Shown one piece after another: positions 49,592-58,102 of a stretch of 64,000 nucleotides of DNA (its first letter is position 1; every line of letters starts with the position of its first letter). Source of the stretch: Aquitalea magnusonii (lineage in GTDB: Bacteria; Pseudomonadota; Gammaproteobacteria; Burkholderiales; Chromobacteriaceae); contig NZ_AP018823.1 of NCBI RefSeq assembly GCF_002217795.2, forward strand, positions 62,001 to 126,000, written 5' to 3'. The notes under the pieces were generated by a model that ran no database searches, was not told the origin of the DNA, and was given only the letters and a program-made list of their open reading frames with translations. The position numbers and the translations under genes are program-made.

Positions 49592-49703
49592 TCTTTGCCG
49601 GTATCGGCAGATACCGGCACACCCCTACCCGAAATGAATAATGTGCCAGCATGGTTTTGTTTTTTTGGAACTTTCCATGCGGCGATGCGTGGTGAACGGA
49701 TTG

Positions 49704-49744
49704 TTGATTTGCGTCAACATCCACATTTTTTGTAGGGTTATTAT
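49704..49744 (+). promoter_or_regulatory. FNR/ANR-dependent promoter of the DUF3149 gene
   Basis: TTGATTTGCGTCAA (49704-49717) matches the FNR box TTGAT-N4-ATCAA with one change. A TATTAT -10 hexamer follows at 49739-49744, putting the box centre about 41 bases before the predicted start, the class II position. No good -35 is needed or seen. Confidence 0.72.
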
Positions 49745-49795
49745 GACCATCGACTAATCAATCAAGGCGGCAAACCGCCAGCTAAGGAGTGGGAG

Positions 49796-49933
49796 ATGGA
49801 ACTGCTGGGTCAACTTCTTTCCGACGATGTCGGTGTTCTGGGTTTGGCAACCATTGTCTTTGCTACCGTGGTGGTATGCGGTGTGATTTTTGTCATCAGT
49901 CGCAAGGTGAAAAACGCCGGGCCGAATGACTGA
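49796..49933 (+). CDS. DUF3149 small single-pass membrane protein
   Basis: A 45-residue protein starting MELLGQLLSDDVGVLGLATI after a GGGAG ribosome site. The N-terminal part (residues 1-13) is amphipathic and acidic, one transmembrane helix covers about residues 14-35, and the tail RKVKNAGPND is positively charged, so the C-terminus should face the cytoplasm. The length and the pattern ELLxxLxSxDVGxLxLxTI match DUF3149, found in beta- and gammaproteobacteria. Its promoter carries a well-placed FNR box, so it is probably made under oxygen limitation. Function is unknown. Confidence 0.82.
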   Translation: MELLGQLLSDDVGVLGLATIVFATVVVCGVIFVISRKVKNAGPND

Positions 49934-50314
49934 TAACGGTTTTATTGTGGTGTAGGTGTAGGTGTAGATTTCCTCTTGATGTGTGTGTTGGTGGATACGG
50001 TGGTGGGCCGTATCCATTTTTTTTGCCTGTTTTTATCTGTAACTTTTAATTTAATAATTTGTACTTATTTATTGCTAATAAGCCGTGGCGATAAATTTAT
50101 AAATTCAATTGGGATATCAGTAGCTTCCCGCCTATAACCCAGCCATCTTCATTTTCTGCCGTTCCATCCTCCCATTTTTCCATTTGATCCTGGTCAAACA
50201 TCTGCTTGTAGATTCTGGAAGCCTTTTACATCCGCTACTATCATCACATCAACGAATTAGAAATTAATAATATACAGATAGTTTTCAGGTTAATGTATTT
50301 CACGGAGAACGAAA
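49934..50314. other. AT-rich regulatory region before arcDABC
   Basis: A 381-base gap without a gene and much richer in A and T than its neighbours. It holds the end of the DUF3149 transcript, with an AT-rich block at about 50030-50110, then the FNR box described separately, and a TATCAT -10-like box at 50239-50244. A T8 run at 50017-50024 may help to terminate upstream transcription. I see no leader peptide. Confidence 0.6.
50184..50197 (+). promoter_or_regulatory. FNR/ANR box of the arcDABC operon
   Basis: TTGATCCTGGTCAA fits TTGAT-N4-ATCAA with one change, the same change (GTCAA) as in the upstream box. With TATCAT at 50239-50244 as the -10, the box centre is about 61 bases before the start, a class I position. 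In pseudomonads arcDABC is anaerobically induced by ANR, which supports this. Confidence 0.7.
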
Positions 50315-51754
50315 ATGTCCACTGAAACGGAAGTACAAGGTGGGGGAGCACCCAAACTGAAACTGGGTGCGCTCACCGCACTGGTAGTGGGTTCCATGAT
50401 TGGCGGCGGCATCTTCTCGCTACCGCAAAACATGGCGGCAGGTGCCGGTGCCGGCGCCATCATCATTGGTTGGGCCATCACCTTTTTGGGCATGCTGACA
50501 CTGGCATTTGCCTTCCAGATGCTGGCCAACCGCAAGCCGGAAGTAGAAGGCGGTGTATATGGTTATGCCCGCGCTGGTTTCGGTGACTACATGGGCTTCA
50601 ACTCAGCCTGGGGTTACTGGATTTCGGCCTGGATCGGCAACGTTTCCTACTTTGTGGTGATGTTCTCGGCACTGGGTTTCTGGTTCCACGCTTTTGGCGA
50701 TGGCAACACGCCGACGGCCATCATCTGCGCATCCATCTTGCTGTGGGGCCTGCATTTCCTGGTACTGCGTGGCGTGCATGGTGCGGCATTCATCAACACC
50801 ATCACCACCATTGCCAAGCTGGTTCCGCTGGCGCTGTTCATCGTACTGGTGGTGTTTGCCTTCAAGATCGATACCTTCAATCTGGACTTCTGGGGTAATC
50901 CGAAGCTGGGCTCCATTGTCGACCAGGTGAAGAGCACCATGCTGGTGACTGTGTGGGTGTTCATCGGTATCGAAGGTGCGTCGATGTTCTCTGGCCGTGC
51001 CGAAAAAATGAGTGATGTGGGCAAGGCCACTGTAGTCGGTTTCCTGCTGACCATTGCCCTGCTGGTAGCGGTATCGGTACTGGCGCTGGGTGTGATGACG
51101 CAACCCGAACTGGCCGCACTGAAGAACCCTTCCACCGCCTATGTGCTGGAAAAGGCCATTGGCCCCTGGGGTGCCAACATCATGAATGCCGGTCTGGTGA
51201 TCTCGGTGGGTGGTGCGCTGCTGGCCTGGACGCTGCTGGCTGCTGAAGCGCCTTACCTGGCCGGTAAAGACGGTGTGATGCCGCGCATCTTCGGCACCAC
51301 CAATGCCAACGGTTCTCCGGCAGCTTCGCTGTGGCTGACCAACGGTCTGATCCAGCTGTTCCTGATCATCACCCTGTTCAGCTCGGCCGGTTACCTGGCA
51401 CTGCTGTCGCTGGCCACGTCGATGATCCTGATTCCTTACCTGCTGTGTGCCGTGTACTCCTTCATGGTGGCTCAGCGTGGTGAAGGCTACCAGGCTGGTG
51501 AAAGCAAGGGCCGTGAACTGAGTATTGCCGGTATTGCCAGTGTGTACGGTGTATGGCTGATCTATGCCGCTGGTTTGAAGTACCTGTTCCTGTCGATGGT
51601 GTTGTATGCCCCGGGCCTGCTGTTCTACCTGTGGGCCAAGAAAGAACATGGCGAGAAGCCGTTCAAGGGTGCAGAAGCCGCACTGGCCGCCATCATCGTG
51701 GTACTGGGTGTGATTGCAGCCTACGAGCTGATCACCGGCCAGCTCACCCTCTAA
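50315..51754 (+). CDS. arcD: Arginine:ornithine antiporter ArcD
   Basis: A 479-residue APC-superfamily exchanger with about twelve or thirteen transmembrane helices, importing arginine and exporting ornithine. The first helix region [24 protein letters not shown] holds the GSMIGGGIF substrate-backbone motif of basic amino-acid antiporters; [15 protein letters not shown] in helix 6 is also typical. It heads arcD-arcA-arcB-arcC, so ArcD is favoured over other basic antiporters. A GGAGA ribosome site precedes the ATG. Expression is probably FNR-dependent. Confidence 0.95.
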   Translation: MSTETEVQGGGAPKLKLGALTALVVGSMIGGGIFSLPQNMAAGAGAGAIIIGWAITFLGMLTLAFAFQMLANRKPEVEGGVYGYARAGFGDYMGFNSAWGYWISAWIGNVSYFVVMFSALGFWFHAFGDGNTPTAIICASILLWGLHFLVLRGVHGAAFINTITTIAKLVPLALFIVLVVFAFKIDTFNLDFWGNPKLGSIVDQVKSTMLVTVWVFIGIEGASMFSGRAEKMSDVGKATVVGFLLTIALLVAVSVLALGVMTQPELAALKNPSTAYVLEKAIGPWGANIMNAGLVISVGGALLAWTLLAAEAPYLAGKDGVMPRIFGTTNANGSPAASLWLTNGLIQLFLIITLFSSAGYLALLSLATSMILIPYLLCAVYSFMVAQRGEGYQAGESKGRELSIAGIASVYGVWLIYAAGLKYLFLSMVLYAPGLLFYLWAKKEHGEKPFKGAEAALAAIIVVLGVIAAYELITGQLTL

Positions 51755-51827
51755 GACAACAACAATTCCTGAGGAGCGTCTCAAGGGCGCTCCCCGACTC
51801 CCTTACCTCAATTGCAGGAGTTTGATC

Positions 51828-53063
51828 ATGACCAACAAATTTGGTGTTCATTCCGAATGTGGCAAGCTGCGTAGCGTGATGGTGTGCCGTCCGGGCCTGG
51901 CCCACAAACGCCTCACCCCCGACAACTGCCACGACCTGCTGTTTGATGACGTGATCTGGGTGGAACGCGCCCAGAAAGACCACGCCTACATGGTTGAGCA
52001 GATGCGCGCCCGTGGCATCCATGTGATCGAAGCCCACGACGCACTGGCCCAGGTGCTGGACGACAAGGCCGCCCGCAGCTGGCTGCTGGACCGCAAGGTC
52101 AAGGCTGACAACGTCGGTATCGGCATGCTGACCGACCTGCGCAGCTGGCTGGACGAAATGCCGTCCACCCAACTGGCCGAGCACCTGATCGGCGGCATCG
52201 CCAAGTTCGAACTGCCGTTCGACCCCAAAGGCCTGTTCGGCGGCTATCTGGACCAGTCCGAATTCGTCATCCCGCCGATTCCCAACAGCCTGTTCCAGCG
52301 CGACCCGTCCTGCTGGATCTACGAAGGCGTGACGCTCAACCCGATGTACTGGCCGGCCCGCCGTCAGGAAACCCTGATCCTGCAAGCCATCTACCAGCAC
52401 CACCCGTACTTCGCCGGCAAGGTGAAGGTATGGTGGGGCGACTGCGACAAGAACCACGGCCCGGCCACGCTGGAAGGCGGCGACGTGATGCCGATCGGCA
52501 ACGGCGTGGTGCTCATCGGCATGGGCGAACGCACCAGCCCGCAAGCCGTCGTGCAAGTAGCCCGCAATGTGCTGGGCAAGGAAGGCGGCGCCACCCGCGT
52601 GATTGCCTGCCAGATGCCCAAATCGCGTGCCGCCATGCACCTGGACACCGTGTTCAGCTTCCTCGATATCGACCTGCTGTCGGTGTTCCCGGACGTGGTC
52701 AACGAAATCGTCTGCACCAGCATCTACGCCGGTGACAAGGAAGGCGAAGTCCGCTTCGAACGCCACGACGGCGTGCCGTTTACCGAAGTGGTGCGCCAGG
52801 CCCTCGGCCTGAAGGAAGTCCACATCATCCAGACCGCCGGCGATGCCTACCAGCGCGAACGCGAACAATGGGATGACGGCAACAACGTGGTGGCCCTGGA
52901 CCGCCGCGTGGTGGTGGCCTACGACCGCAACACCTACACCAACAAGCTGATGCGTCAGCACGGGGTGGAAGTGATCGAGATTCCGGCCTCCGAACTGGGC
53001 CGTGGCCGTGGCGGTGGTCACTGCATGACCTGCCCGATCATCCGTGACGAAGTGAAGATTTAA
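51828..53063 (+). CDS. arcA: Arginine deiminase
   Basis: A 411-residue enzyme hydrolysing arginine to citrulline and ammonia, the first step of the fermentative ADI pathway. The nucleophile is Cys399 in GGGHCMTCP; other catalytic pieces are LEGGDVM, the His in [13 protein letters not shown], and [17 protein letters not shown] at the start. The usual FTRD block reads [17 protein letters not shown] use the ATG after GCAGGAG; a TTG six bases upstream is the only alternative. Third positions are extremely rich in C and G, suggesting very high expression. Confidence 0.97.
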   Translation: MTNKFGVHSECGKLRSVMVCRPGLAHKRLTPDNCHDLLFDDVIWVERAQKDHAYMVEQMRARGIHVIEAHDALAQVLDDKAARSWLLDRKVKADNVGIGMLTDLRSWLDEMPSTQLAEHLIGGIAKFELPFDPKGLFGGYLDQSEFVIPPIPNSLFQRDPSCWIYEGVTLNPMYWPARRQETLILQAIYQHHPYFAGKVKVWWGDCDKNHGPATLEGGDVMPIGNGVVLIGMGERTSPQAVVQVARNVLGKEGGATRVIACQMPKSRAAMHLDTVFSFLDIDLLSVFPDVVNEIVCTSIYAGDKEGEVRFERHDGVPFTEVVRQALGLKEVHIIQTAGDAYQREREQWDDGNNVVALDRRVVVAYDRNTYTNKLMRQHGVEVIEIPASELGRGRGGGHCMTCPIIRDEVKI

Positions 53064-53154
53064 ACCGCTGCCCCCGCAGCACACCAAGCACATCAATCTC
53101 GCCCGGTGGCGACGGCCAAGCCCGCCACCCGGCACCGAAACAAGGAGTGTTACC

Positions 53155-54165
53155 ATGGCCTTCAATCTGCGCAACCGCAACTTCCTCCGCATGCTGGACT
53201 TCACCCCGCGCGAAATCCGCTACATGCTCGACCTGGCCCGCGACCTGAAACGCGCCAAGTACACCGGCACCGAACAGCAACACCTGAAGGGCAAGAACAT
53301 CGCCCTGATCTTTGAAAAAACCTCCACCCGCACCCGCTGTGCGTTCGAAGTAGCCTGCTACGACCAGGGCGCCAACGTCACCTACCTCGGACCGTCCGGC
53401 TCGCAGATCGGTATCAAGGAATCGATGAAAGATACCGCCCGCGTGCTGGGTCGCATGTATGACGCCATCGAATACCGCGGCTTCGACCAGGACATGGTGG
53501 AAAACGAACTGGCCAAATTCGCCGGCGTCCCGGTGTACAACGGCCTGACCGACGAATGGCACCCCACCCAGATGCTGGCCGACGTGCTGACCATGTGGGA
53601 AAACAGCGACAAGCCGATCTCGCAAATCAGCTACACCTACCTGGGCGACGCCCGCAACAATATGGGCAACTCCTTGCTGGTGATTGGCAGCAAGCTGGGC
53701 ATGGACGTGCGCATCGGCGCCCCGAAACACCTGTGGCCGACCGATGAACTGGTGGCCGAATGCCGTGCCATCGCCGCCAAGACCGGCGCCCGCATCACCC
53801 TGACCGAAGACGCCGCCGAAGCCGTCAAGGGCACCGACTTCATCCACACCGACGTGTGGGTATCGATGGGCGAACCGGCCGAAGTGTGGGCCGAACGCAT
53901 CCGCCTGCTGAAACCTTACCAGGTGAATGCCGCGCTGATGGCTGCTGCACAGAACCCGCAAGTCAAGTTCATGCACTGCCTGCCGGCGTACCACAACAGC
54001 GAAACCAAGGTGGGCAAGGAAATTGCCGCGCAATACCCGGACCTGGCCAATGGCATTGAAGTGACCGAAGACGTGTTCGAAAGCGAAGCCTGCATTGCCT
54101 TCGAGCAAGCCGAGAACCGCATGCACACCATCAAGGCCATCCTGGTCGCCACGCTGGGCGATTAA
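53155..54165 (+). CDS. arcB: Ornithine carbamoyltransferase, catabolic
   Basis: A 336-residue OTC of the catabolic (ArcB/ArgI) length. The carbamoyl-phosphate motif STRTR is at residues 57-61, the second-domain HPTQMLAD and the ornithine loop [10 protein letters not shown] are intact. In the ADI pathway it phosphorolyses citrulline to ornithine and carbamoyl phosphate. It follows arcA by 91 bases with an AAGGAG ribosome site. A Correia-like hairpin starts ten bases after its stop, separating it from arcC. Confidence 0.97.
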   Translation: MAFNLRNRNFLRMLDFTPREIRYMLDLARDLKRAKYTGTEQQHLKGKNIALIFEKTSTRTRCAFEVACYDQGANVTYLGPSGSQIGIKESMKDTARVLGRMYDAIEYRGFDQDMVENELAKFAGVPVYNGLTDEWHPTQMLADVLTMWENSDKPISQISYTYLGDARNNMGNSLLVIGSKLGMDVRIGAPKHLWPTDELVAECRAIAAKTGARITLTEDAAEAVKGTDFIHTDVWVSMGEPAEVWAERIRLLKPYQVNAALMAAAQNPQVKFMHCLPAYHNSETKVGKEIAAQYPDLANGIEVTEDVFESEACIAFEQAENRMHTIKAILVATLGD

Positions 54166-54174
54166 GACTGGACA

Positions 54175-54276
54175 ACGTGGCAAAGCCCCGCTGCGTTGTT
54201 GCGCCGCCTTGCCGTACGACCTGTACTGTCTGCGGCGGCGCGCCTGGCAGCAGCCGCTGCGCTGACTTTGCCACGT
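54175..54276. repeat. Correia-like hairpin element, copy B
   Basis: A 102-bp element just after arcB, in the opposite orientation to copy A. Outer arms are ACGTGGCAAAG (54175-54185) and CTTTGCCACGT (54266-54276). Inside, GCGCCGCC (54201-54208) pairs with GGCGGCGC (about 54235-54242), and the inner GTAC pair lies near 54214 and 54223. Reverse-complemented, its core from 54200 to about 54245 shares GCAGACAGTACA, GTACGGCAAGG and GGCGCAAC with copy A. It probably processes or terminates the arcDAB mRNA. Confidence 0.75.
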
Positions 54277-54356
54277 CGCCAGCGTGTAAGGCAAAACGCC
54301 GTGCAAGCAGCTGAATCACCTGAAGTTGAAGTCTGACAGCTATACCGTTTCACCCA

Positions 54357-54453
54357 CCACGACGACACCCCCTTGCAGTCGTGGCGGCGGAATCCGCTCC
54401 CCCTCACTCAGGCGGATTCCACCCTCCGGCAGGTCATCCCCCGGTGACCTGCC
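54357..54453 (+). other. Series of three hairpins upstream of arcC
   Basis: Three successive inverted repeats lie in the arcB-arcC gap: CCACGAC/GTCGTGG (54357-54384), GGAATCCGC/GCGGATTCC (54389-54420) and GGCAGGTCA/TGACCTGCC (54428-54453). None has a T tract, so they look like mRNA structure rather than terminators. No gene is visible in this 376-base gap apart from the repeat. Confidence 0.55.
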
Positions 54454-54541
54454 GCCCCATCCGACACACACCGGCCTGCCACAGGCAGACCGGCCACGCC
54501 ACTGTCCCGCACGCGCGGACAGGGCCAGAAAAGGAAACATC

Positions 54542-55486
54542 ATGCGAGTCGTCGTAGCCCTGGGCGGCAATGCCCTGCAACGTCGTGGCGAAGCCATGAC
54601 CGCTGACAACCAACGCGCCAACGTCAAGGTGGCCGCCGAACAACTGGCCGCCGTCACCCGGCTGGGCCACAACCTGGTGATGTGCCACGGCAACGGTCCG
54701 CAAGTCGGCCTGCTCGGCCTGCAAAACGACGCCTACGCCCGCCACGTCGACGGCAAAGTCACCCCCTATCCGCTGGATGTCCTCGGTGCCCAGACCGAAG
54801 GCATGATCGGCTACATGATCGAACAGGAACTGGGCAATGTGCTGCCGTTTGAAGTGCCGCTGGCCACCATCCTCACCCAGACCGAAGTGGACGCCGCCGA
54901 CCCCGCCTTCCAGAACCCCACCAAGTTCGTCGGCCCGGTGTACAGCAAGGAAGAAGCCGAAGCGCTGGCTGCCAGCCACGGCTGGACGGTGAAAGCCGAC
55001 GGCGACTACTACCGCCGCGTGGTACCGAGCCCGAAACCGAAACGCATCTTCGAACTGCGCCCCATCAAATGGATGATCGAAAAAGGCGCGGTCGTGATTG
55101 CTGCCGGTGGTGGCGGCATCCCCACCATGTACCAGGGCGACAAGCTGGTGGGCGTGGAAGCGGTGATCGACAAAGACCTGGCCTCCGCCCTGCTGGCCCG
55201 CGAAGTGGACGCCGACTACTTCGTCATCGCCACCGACGTGAAGAGCGTGTTTGTTGGCTGGGGCACCCCCGAAGCCAAGGCCATCCGCCACGCCCACCCG
55301 GACGAAATGGACAAGCTGGGCTTTGCCGCCGGCTCGATGGGCCCGAAAGTGGAAGCCGCCTGCGAATTTGCCCGCTTGACCGGCAAGCGTGCGGTGATTG
55401 GCGCGCTGGAAGACATCGAGAAGATCGTCAAGGGCGAAGCCGGTACCATCATCTCCACCGAGAAGAGCGGTATCGAGTGGTACTGA
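54542..55486 (+). CDS. arcC: Carbamate kinase
   Basis: A 314-residue kinase making ATP from carbamoyl phosphate and ADP, the energy-yielding step of arginine fermentation. It begins [15 protein letters not shown], the family start; [24 protein letters not shown] and [16 protein letters not shown] are further signature blocks. The start is the ATG after AAAGGAAAC; the longer open frame covers the hairpin region and is not conserved. It is separated from arcB by 376 bases, unusual for this operon. Confidence 0.96.
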   Translation: MRVVVALGGNALQRRGEAMTADNQRANVKVAAEQLAAVTRLGHNLVMCHGNGPQVGLLGLQNDAYARHVDGKVTPYPLDVLGAQTEGMIGYMIEQELGNVLPFEVPLATILTQTEVDAADPAFQNPTKFVGPVYSKEEAEALAASHGWTVKADGDYYRRVVPSPKPKRIFELRPIKWMIEKGAVVIAAGGGGIPTMYQGDKLVGVEAVIDKDLASALLAREVDADYFVIATDVKSVFVGWGTPEAKAIRHAHPDEMDKLGFAAGSMGPKVEAACEFARLTGKRAVIGALEDIEKIVKGEAGTIISTEKSGIEWY

Positions 55487-55551
55487 GCGAGGGGCTGAAA
55501 CACCTGCGGCGGCGTGGCGACGTCGGTTGAAGGGCAGGTGAGATGTAGATG

Positions 55552-55579
55552 AACAAGGGCTGCCATGGCAGCCCTTGTT
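55552..55579. terminator. Perfect 28-bp palindrome between arcC and the patatin gene
   Basis: AACAAGGGCTGCCA and its exact complement form a loopless palindrome between convergent genes. Without a T tract it is probably a weak bidirectional terminator. Confidence 0.5.
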
Positions 55580-55596
55580 GCATGGTAGCGGCAGAA

Positions 55597-56634
55597 TCAG
55601 GCCAGGCCCAGTTCCGCGGCATGGTCGCGGCACAATGCCTGTCCGGCGGCATAGCCTGCCTGATACATCTGCGACAGATTGGAGTAGGACCAGTCCAGCT
55701 CCTGCTCGCGCTGTTCCGGACGGATGAACTTGTCATAGGCCACACGCAGCAACTTGGTGCGCGGCTTGCCTTCGGCATCCTTGTTATGCAGGGCCTCGAA
55801 CAGCTTCAGGTCATCGCGGGCAATTTCAGTCAGCGGGGTGATGATGGACTGCACCCAGGCGTCGTACAGGTCGCGCGGCGGATGCAGGATCTCTTCGCTG
55901 CCCAATACATCGAACACCACGGTGGTATCGATATAAGGATGATCCTGGAACAGGCGCTTGAAGTTGAGGGTGTCGATGGCGGCACCTTCGATGTAGTAGT
56001 CGCCATCCAGCAGATAAGGCGGGTAGATCAGCGGGAAGGACAGCGCTGCCAGGAAGTGCTCATGGGTGATTTGCCGTTTGTCCCAGCATTCCATGCGCTT
56101 CCGGCTGAGATTGTAGGCATTCAGGTAAAACTGCGGCTTGATGCTGGCCAGTTTGCTGAAGTCCACCACTTGATCGATAAACGGCACATGGGCGCACAGG
56201 CCCTGGCTTTGGGCGTTTAGATCGCTAGGGCAGAGTGTCGCCATCAGCCAGCTGCTCCAGTCGGCAGCCAGACGCTGCAGCGGCCCCTGGTCAGCCTGTG
56301 CCTGGATGGCTTGCAGCACCGGGTTGGCCTGTTGCCACTGCCGCCACAGGTCGGCCATCAAGCCCGGTTTGTTGAATACCTTGAAGTTGACCGGAAAGGC
56401 AGAGTACAGCGCGTCAGCCACGCCCATGTCGGCCAGTTTTTCCAGTGCTTGCTTGGGGGGCTGGCCTTTGGCTGCCATGTACAGCAGGCCGACTATCGCA
56501 CCGGCACCCGAGGTGGAGATGATGTCGAATTCCACGCCCGCTTCAATGAATGCCACCAGCGAGCCGGCCATCAGGGTTGCATTGGGTGCGCCGCCGCCAA
56601 GGACCAGGGCGAGTGATTTCTTTTTCGTGCTCAT
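55597..56634 (-). CDS. Patatin-like phospholipase family protein, catalytic motifs altered
   Basis: A 345-residue protein with the patatin fold order: the oxyanion loop LALVLGGGAPNA near residue 10, the nucleophile elbow, and the Asp motif near residue 210. The elbow reads ISTSGAGAIVG, so the first Gly of GxSxG is Ser while the nucleophile Ser remains. The usual Asp-Gly-Gly/Ala reads IEGAAID, with Glu in place of the catalytic Asp. Activity is therefore uncertain. No signal peptide is seen, so it is cytoplasmic or membrane-associated. A long C-terminal half of about 130 residues lacks recognisable motifs. Confidence 0.82.
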   Translation of the reverse strand: MSTKKKSLALVLGGGAPNATLMAGSLVAFIEAGVEFDIISTSGAGAIVGLLYMAAKGQPPKQALEKLADMGVADALYSAFPVNFKVFNKPGLMADLWRQWQQANPVLQAIQAQADQGPLQRLAADWSSWLMATLCPSDLNAQSQGLCAHVPFIDQVVDFSKLASIKPQFYLNAYNLSRKRMECWDKRQITHEHFLAALSFPLIYPPYLLDGDYYIEGAAIDTLNFKRLFQDHPYIDTTVVFDVLGSEEILHPPRDLYDAWVQSIITPLTEIARDDLKLFEALHNKDAEGKPRTKLLRVAYDKFIRPEQREQELDWSYSNLSQMYQAGYAAGQALCRDHAAELGLA

Positions 56635-56766
56635 GCCTGTTATTCCGGGTTGGGTAATGTGGGGGATTATGCGTTATGAATCGTGAATTTTCTTACTTGA
56701 ATTAAAGAAAATTCTTAGATGGCGTGGATAGTGTCGGGCTGGGGCAACTACGTGGTTTTACCATGT

Positions 56767-56847
56767 ACCTTGCAATGCATAGTAGTTAGGGATAGTATTC
56801 GACCTGACCTTGCATCTGGCACACCTATCTACCGTGTAATGCAAGGT
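56767..56847. promoter_or_regulatory. Three operator-like repeats before the PadR gene
   Basis: ACCTTGCAA (56767-56775), ACCTTGCAT (56807-56815) and ATGCAAGGT (56839-56847, the exact inverse of the second) lie in the 227-base gap. The third ends 15 bases before the ATG, so binding would block transcription or translation start. They are good candidates for PadR autoregulation. Confidence 0.6.
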
Positions 56848-56861
56848 ATGGGAGTCTTACC

Positions 56862-57200
56862 ATGAAAACGCAGTTGAAAAAGGGCACGCTGGATATGTGT
56901 GTGCTGGCCGCGTTGGCCGCCGGGGATAGCTATGCCTACGAGCTGGTAAGCATTCTGTCGCGCAGCATGGAGGTGAGCGAAGGCACCATGTACCCGCTGA
57001 TGCGCAGACTGCAGGCCGAAGCATGGGTTTCCACTTATCTGGTGGAGTCGGCCAGCGGGCCTTCGCGCAAGTACTACAGCCTGACGGCAGCAGGGCGGCA
57101 ACAACTGGTGCTGATGCAGCAGGAATGGCAGGAGTTTGTTGCCGATGTGAACAGTGTGTTGCAACTGGCCGCCGGCCAGACCAAGGGAGAGGCATCATGA
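56862..57200 (+). CDS. PadR family transcriptional regulator
   Basis: A 112-residue winged-helix protein of the short PadR-s2 type. LKKGTLDMCVLAALAAGDSYAYELVSIL forms the first helices, EGTMYPLMRRLQAEAWVST the recognition helix, and PSRKYYSLTAAGRQQLVLMQQEWQEF the wing and dimerisation helix, in family order. It overlaps the next gene, a HAAS-domain membrane protein, by four bases (ATGA), the usual pairing in which the membrane partner modulates the repressor. Probable operators lie just upstream. Confidence 0.93.
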   Translation: MKTQLKKGTLDMCVLAALAAGDSYAYELVSILSRSMEVSEGTMYPLMRRLQAEAWVSTYLVESASGPSRKYYSLTAAGRQQLVLMQQEWQEFVADVNSVLQLAAGQTKGEAS

Positions 57201-58027
57201 ACCAGCAAGAATTCATCAGCCAATTACAGGAGGCACTGTCCAGGCTGCCGGCAAGCGAAAGACAGGACATCATCAGCGATTATCAGGAATATTTCCGTGA
57301 TGGCCTGGCGGCAGGCCGCAGTGAAGCAGATATCGCCGCCGGACTGGGAGACCCGCGCCAGTTGGCACGAGAGCTGACCGCCCGCCATCACATTGCGCGC
57401 TGGGAAAGCCGCAAGAGCTTCGGCAATCTGTTTGCCGTGGTGGGGGCCATTGCCGGCATGGGTCTGCTCAACTTCCTGTTGGCAGCGCCCTTCCTGTTTT
57501 ATCTGTGGATGCTGACCATGGCGGCGCTGGCTTCCACCGGCATCCTGATTGGCGGCCTGGTGTTGTTTGGCACATTTGCATGTAATCAGCTATTCGGCTG
57601 GCCGGTCATTCACGAAGCACCCGAGGTGCGGGCCATCTGGTCTGATTTTGCCCAGGGTGGCCCGGAGGGTAATATCCACATTCGCGGCAGCAACGGCGAA
57701 AGAGTGGATGTCGTGCGCGAGGCATCGTCCGGACGGGCCAGCATCCATATCCAGTCTAGCGATGGCACGGTCAGCCTGGAGCGCAATGCCAGTGATGCGC
57801 TTGGCCGGCTGCATATCAAGGATGACACCGGGCAAGTGGATATCGGTGGCCTGAACTGGGGCTTGAGTGCGCAGGGCATGTTGCTGACCGGCTTGCTGCT
57901 GATGGCCTTGGGTGGTGGCGGCTTGTTTCTGTGTTACTTGCTGGCGCGCTGGACCTGGCGTGGCTTGGTGGCCTATGGCCGTTATCAGGTGGGTCTGCTG
58001 GCCAAGGCCAGGCGAGTGGACGACTGA
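57197..58027 (+). CDS. HAAS (DUF1700) domain membrane protein, partner of PadR
   Basis: A 276-residue protein. Residues 1-65 form the HAAS/DUF1700 helical domain (NQQEFISQLQEALSRLPASE, then ISDYQEYFRDGLAAGRSEADI and LGDPRQLAREL). Two transmembrane helices lie near residues 78-100 and 104-128, an extracytoplasmic beta-rich segment with Asp-rich repeats (NGERVDV, SDGTVSLE, DDTGQVDIGG) near 150-215, and a third helix near 225-250. The HAAS part should contact the PadR regulator encoded by the overlapping gene, so stress signals could be relayed from the envelope; that mechanism is inferred. Confidence 0.85.
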   Translation: MNQQEFISQLQEALSRLPASERQDIISDYQEYFRDGLAAGRSEADIAAGLGDPRQLARELTARHHIARWESRKSFGNLFAVVGAIAGMGLLNFLLAAPFLFYLWMLTMAALASTGILIGGLVLFGTFACNQLFGWPVIHEAPEVRAIWSDFAQGGPEGNIHIRGSNGERVDVVREASSGRASIHIQSSDGTVSLERNASDALGRLHIKDDTGQVDIGGLNWGLSAQGMLLTGLLLMALGGGGLFLCYLLARWTWRGLVAYGRYQVGLLAKARRVDD

Positions 58028-58045
58028 GGTGTGGCATCAGTCATT

Positions 58046-58074
58046 GAAAAACGGACCATTCAGGTCCGTTTTTC
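58046..58074. terminator. Bidirectional terminator between the HAAS gene and apt
   Basis: Twelve-bp stem GAAAAACGGACC / GGTCCGTTTTTC with a five-base loop, between convergent genes. Confidence 0.9.
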
Positions 58075-58102
58075 ATGTCTTGAGGAGGCCGCTGTCGCAG
58101 GT

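Noticed and set aside
51755..51827. Possible separate promoter between arcD and arcA
   Set aside because: No convincing -35/-10 pair or FNR box; the gap is better read as an operon-internal leader.
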